64,000 nt of DNA from Albophoma yamanashiensis (lineage: Eukaryota > Ascomycota > Sordariomycetes > Hypocreales > Ophiocordycipitaceae): NCBI GenBank assembly GCA_001600555.1, contig BCKH01000002.1, positions 3,761,964 to 3,825,963 of the forward strand. The letters are read 5' to 3'. Below, piece by piece: positions 1-10,391 of the stretch (within the stretch, counting starts at the first letter, position 1; each line of letters starts with the position of its first letter). The position numbers and the translations under genes are program-made. The notes below the pieces were generated by a model. It did not search any database. It was not told the DNA's origin and saw only the letters and a list, made by a program, of their open reading frames with translations.

Positions 1-56
1 CTCCCATCAGCATTACCACGACTTTCAATTAGCCGCTTTCGCCGCGCCACGCGACC

Positions 57-1364
57 ATGAAGTTCTCCCAGGCTTCGCTCCTCGCGGCCTGCCTGCCCGC
101 CGTCGCAGCCCGCTTCATCGAGACGAGCGAGGCTGACGTGAACAGCAACGTCGTCCTCGAGCCCAGCGCCGACAAGTACCTGATCGAGACGGCGCCCGGA
201 AAGACGCAGTGGGTGACGGAGGAGGACAAATGGGACCTGCGACGGGTAAGTCTGCGCCCGACGGCTCCGTCGCGCCCGCTGCTAACAACGGCCGACAGAG
301 CGGTCAGCGCTTCATGGACATTACCGACACGCGCGAGCTCGGCACGAGGAATTTTGGTGCGCGGGCTACCGTGTCGTATCCCAAGAAATGCGTCCAACAA
401 AAGGAGGTCGGAAAGCTGGCCAAGAACCTCAGCAAGTCGACGATGGAAGAGTGGCTAACAAAGCTCACCGGCTTCCACACGCGGTACTATAAGTCCGACT
501 TTGGCCGCCAGTCTTCGGAATGGGTCCTGAAGAACGTCAGAGATATCATCAAGGAGGCTGGTGCCCAGGATACGGTAAAGGCCGAGAGCTTCAAGCATTC
601 GTGGGCCCAGAGCTCCGTCATTGCGACCATCCCCGGCAAGTCCAACAGCACCGTCGTCATCGGCGCGCACCAGGACTCCGTCAACCTGTGGTTGCCGTCG
701 ATCCTGGCCGCCCCTGGCGCCGATGACGATGGCAGCGGCACCGTCACAATCATGGAGGTGTTCCGCACCCTGCTCAAGTCCAAGGATGTCGTCGAGGGCA
801 AGGCGGCCAACACCATCGAGTTCCACTGGTACAGCGCTGAGGAGGGCGGCTTGCTCGGCAGCCAGGACATCTTCTCGTCGTACGAGGAATCCGGGCGCGA
901 TGTCAAGGCCATGCTGCAGCAGGACATGACGGGATTTGTGCAGGGCACGCTGGATGCCGGTTTGCCCGAGAGCGTCGGTGTCATTGTCGACTACGTTGAC
1001 CCTGGCCTGACGACCTTCATCAAGACCGTCATTGAGGAAGTAAGTTGTCCCATCCCGCCACCCGCAGCGTTAACACACCTTGCTCACCCGCTCTCAGTAC
1101 TGCGACATCCCTTGGGTCGAGACCAAGTGCGGCTACGCCTGCTCAGACCACGCCTCCGCCTCCAAGGCCGGCTACCCTTCCGCCTTTGTCATCGAGTCGG
1201 CCTTTGAGAACTCGGACTCCCACATCCACACTACTGACGATTTGATCAAGTATCTTTCATTTGACCACATGCTCCAGCATGCGCGCATGACCCTCGGCCT
1301 CGTCTACGAGCTGGGCTTCAACAAGTTCGACGGCAAGGCCGCAGAGGAGTGGCGTGACTTGTAG
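57..1364 (+). CDS. secreted M28 leucine aminopeptidase (LAP1-like)
   Basis: Zinc exopeptidase of family M28 that removes N-terminal residues from extracellular peptides. I read three exons, 57-245, 299-1039 and 1098-1364, giving 398 aa; both introns have GTAAGT donors and CAG acceptors and the phases join cleanly. The N terminus (MKFSQASLLAACLPAVAARF) is a signal peptide and is followed by a propeptide-like stretch. Metal-site motifs are all visible: GAHQDS, the GADDDGSG aspartate, the EEGG glutamate pair, QDMTGF, and a late SDSHIHT histidine. The length matches fungal LAP1 enzymes (about 390 aa). A secreted location is inferred from the signal peptide. The next gene ends toward it (convergent). 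Confidence 0.93.
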
Positions 1365-1710
1365 AGAACCTCGGTGCAGGATTGATAGATATGCATGATA
1401 GCAGGCAATGTTATAAGATTGAATGAGCATACATCCGATTTCATTTCGAAGTGAGAGTAGTAGCACAAGGGGACTGTCCATAGAGCCACGGAAAATGATG
1501 GCGCTTCATTTTGATCAAGTTGGATGGATGGCATTGGGTATCTATCCCTTTCCCTCTATTTGACAAACGCCGTTGAGCCTACACCCCTCATGTCCAACAC
1601 AAAAACTTTTGATACCAGTCATCAGACTCATGCTTTGATTCAAACATGCTCCTCCGCTCATGATGATTCGAAACCGATCGCCGCGCAGTCTATATACACG
1701 CAGTGTCGCC
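1365..1710. other. convergent intergenic gap
   Basis: 3' flanks of the aminopeptidase and of NAF1. I see no coding or structural signal. Confidence 0.6.
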
Positions 1711-3468
1711 TCATTGGGGCGGGGGTTGCTGCTGCTGCTGCCCCCACTGCTGTTGTCCGTTCTGCGCCTGCATCTGGCTCATCAAGGCGGCGATGAGCGC
1801 CGGGTTGACAAACGCACCGCCGTTCGCCTGGGGCTGGGCCTGACCACCCTGCACGGGCCAGCCGGGCGGCGGCGGTGGCGGCACGGGCACGCCGTGGCCT
1901 TGGGGCGGTTGTGGCCAGCCGGGGAACTGGAAGCCGAAGTTGGGCATGGCGGGAGCGGAGCCTTGCTGAGGAGGGGGAGGAGCGGCGCTGGGGTTCCATG
2001 GGCCATTGGGTTGCTGCTGGTGTTGCTGCTGGGGAGCGTAGTGCTGGGGCGGAAGGGAGTAGCCGTCTCGAGGCGGCTGTGAGAAACCGCCGCGCCCGCC
2101 GCCTCGGCCGGAGCCGCGTCCTCTGCCTCCTCTGCCTCCCCTGCCTCTGTGTTCGCCTCTGTGACCGCCTCGCGGACCACCTGACCGTGGCGAGCGCTCT
2201 ACGGGCTCGCCGGATACTCCTCCCGTGCCGTAGCCGGGCGGTCGCGTCAAAGGCTTGTACGGCCCTTCGTCGTCGTAGTCGAGCCCTCCATCCGCGGCCA
2301 TCTCCTGGCGCAGGGGATGCGGCGCGTTGCCGGCCCGCGCGCCGTCGCCTTGGGCGGCGTGCTTGTTGCGCTTCTTCTGCTTGAGGGCGCGCTTGTACTC
2401 GGCCTCCTTCTCGTCGTCGGAGAACTCCATCTCGTCGTCGCCGACCTCCTCGTCGTGGATGTTGCTGGCGTCGGAGCCCTTCATGGCCTTGAGCGGCTCG
2501 GTGAAGACGTACGAGGCGTGGTCGACGGGGTAGAAGATCTTGGTGCCGACCTCGACGCCCAGCTCCTTGATCTCGTCCGCGGAGTTGAAGCGCACCGTGT
2601 ACATGGGCTGCACGACCTTGCCGATGGTCTCGGCGACGACGCCGATGACGACGCGGTCGGCGGTGCAGAGGACGGAGCCGGTGTCGAGGACCTGGTACTC
2701 GCCGGGGGTGATGGCCTTGACGAGCATGATGTTCTCAACGATGTGCTCCGCCGCGCCGAGCTCTTCGATCTTCATTTCGGGTGTGACGGTGACGTCGGGT
2801 CGCGGGATGACCTCCTCTGGCACCTCGTTCTTGGTTCGGAGTTGGTTCGCCGCCGAGGACGCTCCGCCCTTGGCGCCTTCGTCGTCGGATCCGCCGTCCA
2901 TCTCCATAAGCAGACGCGCAGTCTCTTCGACGCCGAGGAGCTCGTAGCCCTCGTTGTCGGACTCTTCGTCCGAGGAGTCGGAGCTGCTGGATTCTGAGGA
3001 CGACTCGTACGGTGACGAGTCAAGCTCCCACTCAGGGTTCGGGCCCTCGTCGGGTTGCAACTCGGCTGGCGGCGGCACTTCTTGCGCTTGCGGTTCTGTT
3101 TGTGTAGGTTGCGACGTGGTGGTAGGAGTCTCCTCGAGACCTCCGAGCGCCGCCTCCAGAGCATGTGTCAACGATGGGGGGCTTTCGGGCTGGTCGAGAG
3201 CCATTGCGTCGTCCGCTGCTGGTTGGTCTTGAGGCGCGTGCTCTTTCGTAGAGGGGTTGGCTTCTTCCTTCTTGTCACTCGCCGTCGGCTCGGCCGCCAC
3301 TGGGACTGCAGGCTGGACTGCAGGCTCGGGCAGATCTTGCATCTGGGCGTCTGGCTTAGAGGGAGAGGGAGCGGCGTCTGTAGCGGCGGCAACGTCGGAC
3401 GGGGGGAGAGGAGGCAGGGTCTCGTTTGGCTTGGCCTGTCCCAGACCGGGGATCTGGAAGCCCGACAT
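1711..3468 (-). CDS. NAF1: H/ACA RNP assembly factor NAF1
   Basis: Nuclear shuttling factor that chaperones Cbf5 and nascent H/ACA RNA and is later replaced by Gar1. Single exon, 585 aa. The open frame runs further upstream, but the ATG at 3468 (MSGFQIPGLGQ) fits the short FQIPGL-type N terminus I recall for the family. Residues 1-230 are acidic and low complexity. Residues about 231-345 form the Gar1-like core (HIVENIMLVK, GSVLCTADRVVIGVV, GTKIFYPVDHASYVF). An acidic/basic linker follows, then an RGG-rich stretch (about 430-463) and a Pro/Gln/Gly-rich tail to the stop. It is divergent from ALG9 across about 420 bp. The family call is firm; the exact disordered ends are less so. Confidence 0.92.
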   Translation of the reverse strand: MSGFQIPGLGQAKPNETLPPLPPSDVAAATDAAPSPSKPDAQMQDLPEPAVQPAVPVAAEPTASDKKEEANPSTKEHAPQDQPAADDAMALDQPESPPSLTHALEAALGGLEETPTTTSQPTQTEPQAQEVPPPAELQPDEGPNPEWELDSSPYESSSESSSSDSSDEESDNEGYELLGVEETARLLMEMDGGSDDEGAKGGASSAANQLRTKNEVPEEVIPRPDVTVTPEMKIEELGAAEHIVENIMLVKAITPGEYQVLDTGSVLCTADRVVIGVVAETIGKVVQPMYTVRFNSADEIKELGVEVGTKIFYPVDHASYVFTEPLKAMKGSDASNIHDEEVGDDEMEFSDDEKEAEYKRALKQKKRNKHAAQGDGARAGNAPHPLRQEMAADGGLDYDDEGPYKPLTRPPGYGTGGVSGEPVERSPRSGGPRGGHRGEHRGRGGRGGRGRGSGRGGGRGGFSQPPRDGYSLPPQHYAPQQQHQQQPNGPWNPSAAPPPPQQGSAPAMPNFGFQFPGWPQPPQGHGVPVPPPPPPGWPVQGGQAQPQANGGAFVNPALIAALMSQMQAQNGQQQWGQQQQQPPPQ

Positions 3469-3890
3469 GGTTCCTGAGCCTCTGGCGGTATGGAATCGCG
3501 TCTTCGCTTGAACCTGGACGCAGTTGCGCTGTGCCGCGGGGGCAGCGACGAAATCGCTAAGTTGGGATCGGACCTGTTCGACACAAGAAATTGCGATGAG
3601 CCAGGAAAAAGCCGAGCGACGAGGTGGCCGTTTGCAGAACAAAATATTAATCAAGTCGCCAATGATGGAGAGGGTCTCGCCTGGAGAGAAAAAATCGAGG
3701 TGAAGGCCGCCCAGGTGGAGCCCGTGGCGGCTCTAGCGCGCCTCTCACCGGGAGCTCACCGCGTCGGTGGGCCCTCGGCAGGGGTCCCCAAGGTCCCCTC
3801 CAAAAAGCTGCTGAGCTCCCCAACGCGATGACGACAGGTTTCAACACCAGCAACACTGACAGCTCCCCGCCGCTCAGCACGAGAGTCGCC
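3469..3890. promoter_or_regulatory. shared divergent promoter NAF1/ALG9
   Basis: 422 bp between two start codons pointing away from each other, so it must hold both promoters and 5' UTRs. I see no TATA box. Overlapping short ORFs here look accidental. Confidence 0.6.
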
Positions 3891-5877
3891 ATGGCTCCCA
3901 CCGCCGCCGACGAGACGCGGCAGTTCGAGCATCCCGATGCGGGCCATGCAAAGAAGAAGTGCGACCCAATGCCACCTCTCTGTGGCGCTGTGCTTCCCGC
4001 TTGTCCCCGTGCTAACGCCAACGTCGCGACAGACGCAAGGGCCCGTGTCCCATCGAGCCCATCACAGCTTTCTACCTTTTCCTGGCGGCCGGCTTGGTCG
4101 CGGCTGTGTTCGCGCCCATCCAGGACTGCGATGAGACGTTCAACTACTGGGAGCCGGCGCACTACCTCTCGCACGGCTACGGCCTGCAGACGTGGGAGTA
4201 CTCGCCCGAGTACGCCATCCGCAGCTGGCTGTATGTTGCCCTGCACGCGATTGTCGGCAACGTGCGACGAATTTTTCCGCAGTCCACAAAGGTAAAGCAT
4301 TCGCTTCAATACCGTGGCCCGGAACCAGTGCCTGACGCAGTTATATAGGTGGCCGAGTTCTACTTCATCCGCTACGGCCTTGCCTTCATCTGCGCCCTCT
4401 GCCAGACCATCATGTTCAAGGTCGTCTGCTCCACCCTGAATGGCAGAATCGGCATCTTCTTCCTGGTTGCGACCATCACCAGCCCCGGGAACTTCCACGC
4501 TAGCGCATCATTCCTGCCCTCGAGCTTTGCCATGTACATGTGCATGCTGGGCGCTGCCTCCTTCATGAACTGGCGCGGAGGGCTCAAGACCTCTCAGGGC
4601 ATCTTTTGGTTCGCCATGGCAGGCGTTCTCGGCTGGCCATTTGCGGCGGCGCTTTGTGCGCCGTTCATTCTCGAGGAGGTCATCTTTACGCTTTTTAGCG
4701 ACAGGGAGACCTTCATCGAGTCCGTCATCCGACTCTTTCGCGGTGTGATTGCTGGCCTGCTCATCGTGGTACGTGCGCACCGCCTGGTGGTGGCGTGAGT
4801 TTTGCTTACGCTCTTCAGTTCTTCGACTTCGCCGTGAACCTCTTCTTCTATAAGAAAGCCGCGGTTGTCGCTTGGAACATCGTCAAGTACAACATCTTCT
4901 CGTCGACCGGTGGCCCAGATCTCTACGGCACTGAGCCCTGGACCTTTTACTTCAAGAATTTGGCACTGAACTTCAACATTTGGTTCGTTCTGGCCCTGTT
5001 GGCCCTTCCGTTGTTCCTGATCCAGAAGGTCGTCACGCCGTCGGGGCACGGGTTCCAGACGGGGCTGCGAACGATTGTGTTCGTCGCGCCATTCTACATG
5101 TGGCTGGCTATCTTCAGCGCCCAGCCGCACAAGGAAGAGAGATTCATGTATCCCGTCTATCCTTTCCTCGCCCTCAACGCTTCCATGTCGCTGCACATTC
5201 TTCTGTCAGCCGTTGGCAGCTCGGACCCAGCCACTCTCATGGGTAAGGTTCCGGCGCGTTTGAAGCTCCTGGCCGTCAGTGTCGTCCTTTTCCTATCGCT
5301 GGATGTTAGCCTGGCGCGAATCTACGGCATCTACTCTGGTTACAACGCTCCATTGGACATCTACAAGCCTCTGTGGAATGGCAGCGAAGGCCAAAAAGCC
5401 GTGGGCATGGATGGCGACCATGTGTGCCTAGGCAAGGAGTGGTACCGCTTCCCATCGTCTTACTTTCTCCCGCGGGACATGCACGCCAAATTTGTGCGCT
5501 CTGAGTTCCGCGGCCTTTTGCCAGGCGAATTCTCCGAGGCCAAGACCGGCTTCGGCTTTTGGAGCGGCACGTGGCTGCCGACCAGCGGTCTCAACGACCG
5601 CAACGAAGAAGACGTGAGCAAATATGTCGAGCTGCGAACCTGCCCATTCCTCGTGGACACCCAGTTCCCTGAGAGGACGGAGCCGCTGCCGCCGAACGAG
5701 CCGGACTACATCGCAGACACCGCAGCGTGGGATATCGTCAAGTGCGAGCCCTTCCTCGACGCTGCCAATACGCACATCCTCGCACGAACGCTTTGGGTCC
5801 CGGACCTAGCGATTATTCCCGATAGATTTAAGAGGAAGTGGGGCCGGCACTGCCTGTTACAGAGGAAAAAGGCGTAA
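3891..5877 (+). CDS. ALG9: dolichyl-P-mannose alpha-1,2-mannosyltransferase ALG9
   Basis: ER membrane GT22 enzyme that adds mannoses to the lumenal lipid-linked oligosaccharide. Four exons, 3891-3958, 4033-4291, 4349-4768 and 4819-5877, give 601 aa, the usual family size. The phases fit: exon 1 ends in codon phase 2 and restores the KKKRKGPCPIEP reading; intron 1 has a GTGCGA donor and a gctaac branch site. The start is chosen at an ATG in good context. Visible are the conserved lumenal motif APIQDCDETFNYWEP after the first membrane helix, LHAIVG, FLPSSFAMY, and HKEERFMYPVYPFL near residue 350, with many hydrophobic helices between. The last 200 residues form the lumenal tail. Confidence 0.94.
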
Positions 5878-6293
5878 GCTAGGGAAATGGGCGGCGATTG
5901 TTGAATTGAACCCATTGGAGTAGTTGATCACTTTGGCCCATACTACGTGTATGAGTGGTTGACAGATAGAAAGCAGCACAATATTGAATGGTTTACGGTA
6001 TGCAATAAGCATCACGGCAATCATCTATTGATGAAGTGCCGTCGCCTTATGTTATAGGCCAGACTCGTGGCAGCGCTGAACCTTATTGTTCTGACGGCGT
6101 TAGCTTCCGACCACACAATGGTGAGGTCATACGTTACGAATAAGCTCTCAACCTCAACCTCAACTGCGCACGTTTGATTCTCACCGAATTTCTTCATTCA
6201 ACTCATCTCAGAGAGATCTCGAATCTCAAATCTCTCTAAATTCTACCAAAAAAGGCCATCCGAGCTGCTTGAGTATCTCATTGATCAACACCC
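5878..6293. other. intergenic
   Basis: 3' flank of ALG9 and 5' flank of a small ORF. Nothing further is visible beyond a CT- and A-rich stretch just before 6294. Confidence 0.5.
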
Positions 6294-6701
6294 ATGGCAT
6301 CGCTAGCTGTTGCCCTCTTCGTGTGCGGCCGCTCACTGTACGTTTCTTGCAAGAGGAAGCGCCTGGAAAAGCAACAGCGCGCCTCGGTCAAAGAGGAGCT
6401 GTCGAGAAAAAAACGATCATCGAGACGGCGCCGTCCTACGGAGGTCGTCGCTTCGTCGAGGAGGCTGAGCCTTAGCGAAGACGAGACGACGAGCCGGCAT
6501 CGTCATGAGGGAAACGAGGTGGTGGTACGGAGGAGGCACGAAGGATTAGAGGCGTCGCGCTTGAATGGCACCCGGGGTGCTGAGGCGGCACGGACACAAT
6601 CGGACAATGCGAGCTGGTTGAGTGAAGGGTCGACGCTGGCTGGCGATGACGATGGTGGTGGTGGACTCATGGGGCAGGACGGGCTCTATGGAAGGACTTG
6701 A
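6294..6701 (+). CDS. small basic orphan protein, possible N-terminal membrane anchor
   Basis: 135 aa, not recognised. The ATG lies in CCCATGGC context. The first 17 residues (MASLAVALFVCGRSLYV) are hydrophobic and could be a signal anchor. They are followed by very basic segments (CKRKRLEKQQR, RKKRSSRRRR), a Glu/Arg/His-rich middle and a glycine- and aspartate-rich end (GDDDGGGG). Composition is highly charged and low complexity. Coding status rests on ORF length, start context and the hydrophobic-then-basic layout only; a competing frame on the same strand (6269-6475) is shorter. No function is proposed. Confidence 0.42.
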   Translation: MASLAVALFVCGRSLYVSCKRKRLEKQQRASVKEELSRKKRSSRRRRPTEVVASSRRLSLSEDETTSRHRHEGNEVVVRRRHEGLEASRLNGTRGAEAARTQSDNASWLSEGSTLAGDDDGGGGLMGQDGLYGRT

Positions 6702-7667
6702 CATGGTGTTGATTGGTAGACTGTCGTATCAATAGAGTTACAATAGTCATGCTTTGGCATTCAGAGTACTTGTTGCGTTCTGATTCAGCTGCTGAACTCA
6801 CCGGACGCCGGACCGGGCGGGACGTGCCGTCGCTTCTGGTGTGTTCGGCAGTGAATGCTATGCTGCTCCAAGGTGCTCGTACATAGCTTCCGTACCGGCT
6901 AGCCCGGGAAATTGAAAGATGCGCAGGATAGTCGGCGCAAAGCGGCCGCGTGTTGGGGAGCTGCGTGGGTATCTACCTGACTACAGCATTGGTCGTCAGG
7001 GAGCCTCTCCCTCCGTCCACGGGAAGCCTCTCCCTTCGACGCCACAGGACCATATAAGACATCTGGTCAAAGCAAATTTAAAAGGGTAGTAAATATACAT
7101 ACAAACCGCAGTTGTGCCACTTACAGTGTAGCTGCGGACGCCGGAGCCGGATCTGCCGGCTATACCGGATACCGGATACGCTGTACGTGACAGAGGGGCC
7201 TGCATACGCTTATCGCGATCAGTTTACGTCGGTGTCGCCTTGCTCAGCACTCCATCTTTACATGCATCTACCTGATTCTCCCGAAATAGAAGATTATCTC
7301 TTATTTCCGTATTTTCCTCAGAGATCGGGATGCTGCAGCCAGAGCGGCGACGCGATCCGCCCATCCGGTTGAGCCGCGAGCCAAACCAAGCCTGGCAACT
7401 GATGGACGGGCGGCTCACCGGCAGTGCATTCAACTGTACAAGAAGACTTGGTGACACTCTAAATGGAATGATTACGATAGATGGCATGGATCTGACTCGG
7501 ATCAATCATTGAAGAGCTAACGCGCTCAAGATAGAATCGAGTGATGTCACCAGATGGAGCGTCCCGAAGTATTTAATTGTTGTGCCGGTTTGGGGAACAC
7601 AGCGTCTCGTACCGTGCCCTGTCAAGAGGCAAGACTGCAAGCATTATCTCTGTACCAGCATCAAGAT
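6702..7667. other. intergenic
   Basis: About 1 kb upstream of the HPP gene. Contains a short direct repeat around 7160-7180 (accggat copies) but no convincing gene. An in-frame ATG at 7554 could extend the HPP protein by 38 residues. Confidence 0.5.
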
Positions 7668-8659
7668 ATGGCGCCATTTTACAAGAGATTTACAAAGACA
7701 AAGACTTCTACATGGAACGAATGGTTCCTATTCCGTGAAGACTATCGGGCGCGCCTACCAGGCCTTCTCTCCCGCTTCACTGGATACAAGCCACCCGATA
7801 GCGGGCCACCGTACGATCCTCTGCCCTTTCCGCCATTCTCATGGCTTCGGCATATTCCGCTCAAGTTGGAAGTCTGCATCTTTACCTGGATCGGCAGCTT
7901 CGGTGGGATCCTTCTCATCGAAGCCATCATGTCAGCCAACACGGCCTTTGCCGATGTTTACCATGCTCCCATCATCATCACCTCTTTCGGTGCGTCTGCT
8001 GTCCTTCTTTTCAGCGCTATCGAGTCCCCGCTTGCGCAGCCGCGGAACTTCGTGTTCGGACATTTCGTGTCTGCTCTGGCGGGCACGTGCATTACCCGAC
8101 TCTTTGTGTTGGACCCGCGGTACCAGCTTTATCTGGATGAGGGTGGGTTCCATGGGAACGTGTTCGTCAATGGCGGCCTCTCAATGGCAACGTCCGCACT
8201 TGGACAAGTCTTGATTGGAGCTGTGCACCCGCCGTAAGTTCCACCTGTTGGTCCTTTTACATTAAGATACTTTGACAAGTTGATGAAACCAACCCGTTGT
8301 TCTATTTTAGTGCTGGTGCGACTGGGCTTAATGCCGCTGTTCAGAGCGAGGTCATTGCGCTTTCATGGAGGTATCTACCCACTATACTTGCATCGTCCCT
8401 CATTATGCTTGGTTGGGCCCTAATCATCAATAACGTTGGACGACGCCGATATCCAGTTTTCTGGTGGAAGGCAGGCGAATCCTTCGTGTCTGTAACGAAA
8501 GAGCAGAGAGCCAAAGAGCGTGACCGTGAACAAAGAGAAGTTGAAATGGCTATACGATTAGAAGAAGGCGAACCCTTAGAGGAAGGGGAACATGGGGAAA
8601 AGCCAGACAAGGGCCAGTCGTCAAGCAACGGACAGTCGTCAAGCAACGGCTTGAACTGA
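7668..8659 (+). CDS. HPP-family integral membrane protein
   Basis: Exons 7668-8233 and 8311-8659 give 304 aa. The splice (GTAAGT donor, TTTTAG acceptor) rebuilds the diagnostic HPPAGATG motif across the junction, which is strong support. Around five hydrophobic segments lie between residues about 65 and 230 (LEVCIFTWIGSFGGILLIEA, HAPIIITSFGASAVLLFSA, NFVFGHFVSALAG). The cytosolic-looking tail is charged, with EEGEP/EEGEHG acidic motifs and a duplicated QSSSNG. Some bacterial and plant HPP proteins are linked to nitrite transport, but the fungal role is unknown to me. I chose the start MAPFYKRF because the 38 residues added by the upstream ATG at 7554 look non-conserved. Confidence 0.85.
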
Positions 8660-9013
8660 GGCTAACAGATTGAGAAAAGGCACCTGTCCAGTCATTTCCG
8701 TATTGCACTTGGTTCTGTTGGATTTTATTTTCCTTCGGTGCTATGTGTAAAAAGAGGCTAAGTAATACTGAAATCGCGATCTTCAATCTCTTCAGAAGGC
8801 TATGGCCACCTGCTCGACGAAAACCACTTAAGGCCTTGAGACACACAGGCAGCCAGCGACTCACTGAACGTGCTCTCTAAGTTTCTAGGCTTGACACAGT
8901 GATGATATCAGGGAAAACTCAGCTCCTAAGGATCTTTTCAATTTGACATCTACAAAAGCCAGCGTCTCAAACCCTTGAGTGGACCCTTTGGGCCCTTCAA
9001 ATGACACTAAAGG
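8660..9013. other. convergent intergenic gap
   Basis: 3' flanks of the HPP gene and of the pyrophosphatase. Nothing visible. Confidence 0.5.
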
Positions 9014-10221
9014 TCAAGTGTACCCGCTGCCAATGAAGAACCACTTGTCTACAGTACTATCCACATCAACGGGAGTAAGATCCACATGAATTGGGATACT
9101 TTGGGACTGGCTAGAGATGATCTGTCCCGGAGAATCCTTGACAGTCACGTTGGCACTATCAAAGTCAGAATTGTTGCACTATGCTGAAGCTTACACGGCT
9201 GAAACATACATAGAGATGCCATGATCGGGTAGTGCTTTAGTAATGAGCAAATTCCAAGCTTTCGCACATTCGTCGACGATGTTCAGAGCATATCTTGGAA
9301 GGTTAGCACCAATCGGGAATCCGAGAAGTGTTAGAACTGACGACCTGTTCTTGAATTCACCGTTCAGAGCAAGCTTGTTGGTCGGCTTTCCATCTGGAAC
9401 CTTGTAGAGTCGGAACCATTCCTTAGTAGCGTCGAGAAGCCCAGGCTGGTACCGCTCAACATCGTCAATATCATTGAGCTTCTCTGCCAGAGGGTCTTTA
9501 GCGTCAATCGCAATGACTTTCCAGTCCGTCTCTCCGCCGTCAAGAAGACACATGATGCCAAGTACTTTGACTTGTTTAACCTGACCCGGATATGCTACCT
9601 CTTGACCAATCTCGCAAACGTCAAGGGGGTCGTTGTCTCCCCTGGCTTTCGTCTCAGGATGCACTAGGTCAGGATTTTCCCAGGTCTTTCAGCGCGTAAG
9701 TTAGATGGGCATGTTTATAAGGAATCGAGAGAGGTGCAAGGCTACCTGTGGCAAAGCGCCATAATTCCAGATGTAACCTTTGTAAGGAAAGACATTGCGG
9801 ACATATCGGGGTTTCCCGTCCTTGATGTCCTGCTTTATGGGATTCAAGAACTCTTCCCTGCATATCTGATTGATGAAACGAATGTTTAAGTTAGTAGTGG
9901 ACGATGATTTGAATGGCAACAAAAGATGAGGAATGCGTATTGACTGCGTGAGGCGGTCGAAGTGAGGCAACTGGGAGCATCGACTTGCTTGCACAAGACA
10001 TGACAGCTACATGTAATGAAACGCACCTCAAGCTTAGCATTTGACCATCGAGGGATCTCAACTACCATATTGAGCAGTGTTTTGTCATAGTGGAGAGGAA
10101 TGTCGTGAAATGTCGATATGGGGGTCTTGTCCTTCGTGACGTATATTCGATGCCGGTCAGTGGGGCGCCGTAGGTACCAAAATGTCAAAAAGCCGGCCAG
10201 CGCTTCCGGCCCCGTTTCCAC
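9014..10221 (-). CDS. family I inorganic pyrophosphatase homologue, start codon missing
   Basis: Homologue of the soluble enzyme that hydrolyses pyrophosphate. Exons (high to low) 10221-10027, 9865-9746, 9685-9195 and 9155-9014 join in phase and reproduce the family nearly end to end: FHDIPL, VVEIPRWSNAKLE, YVRNVFPYKGYIWNYG, the DNDPLDV signature, QVKVLGIM, GETDWKVIAID, and the terminal DKWFFIGSG. The frame is open to 10221, but no ATG exists on this strand between 10089 and about 10500. The first in-frame ATG is at 10068, inside NMVVEI, which would leave only 264 aa and remove conserved N-terminal strands. A 17-residue insertion (9294-9344) may be an intron. It lies 170 bp after the ABC transporter stop. 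Either a young pseudogene, a non-AUG start, or an unseen upstream exon. Confidence 0.72.
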
Positions 10222-10391
10222 AAGTCAAGCGGGCTTGAGGGGAAAACAGCCCAAAATGTGACAGATGCAACGCCTATGAGTATGCCTGCGCGTATCGTAC
10301 ACGATCGCCACGCCTCTGCAACCGGGGAGCCTTGAGCCTCAAACAAGAAGTCTTTGAACGAGTACCAGCACCCTGACTAAATCGGACGCCA

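Noticed and set aside
7554..7667. Upstream ATG extending the HPP protein by 38 residues
   Set aside because: In frame and possible, but the added part is not family-like and the start at 7668 gives a usual N terminus.
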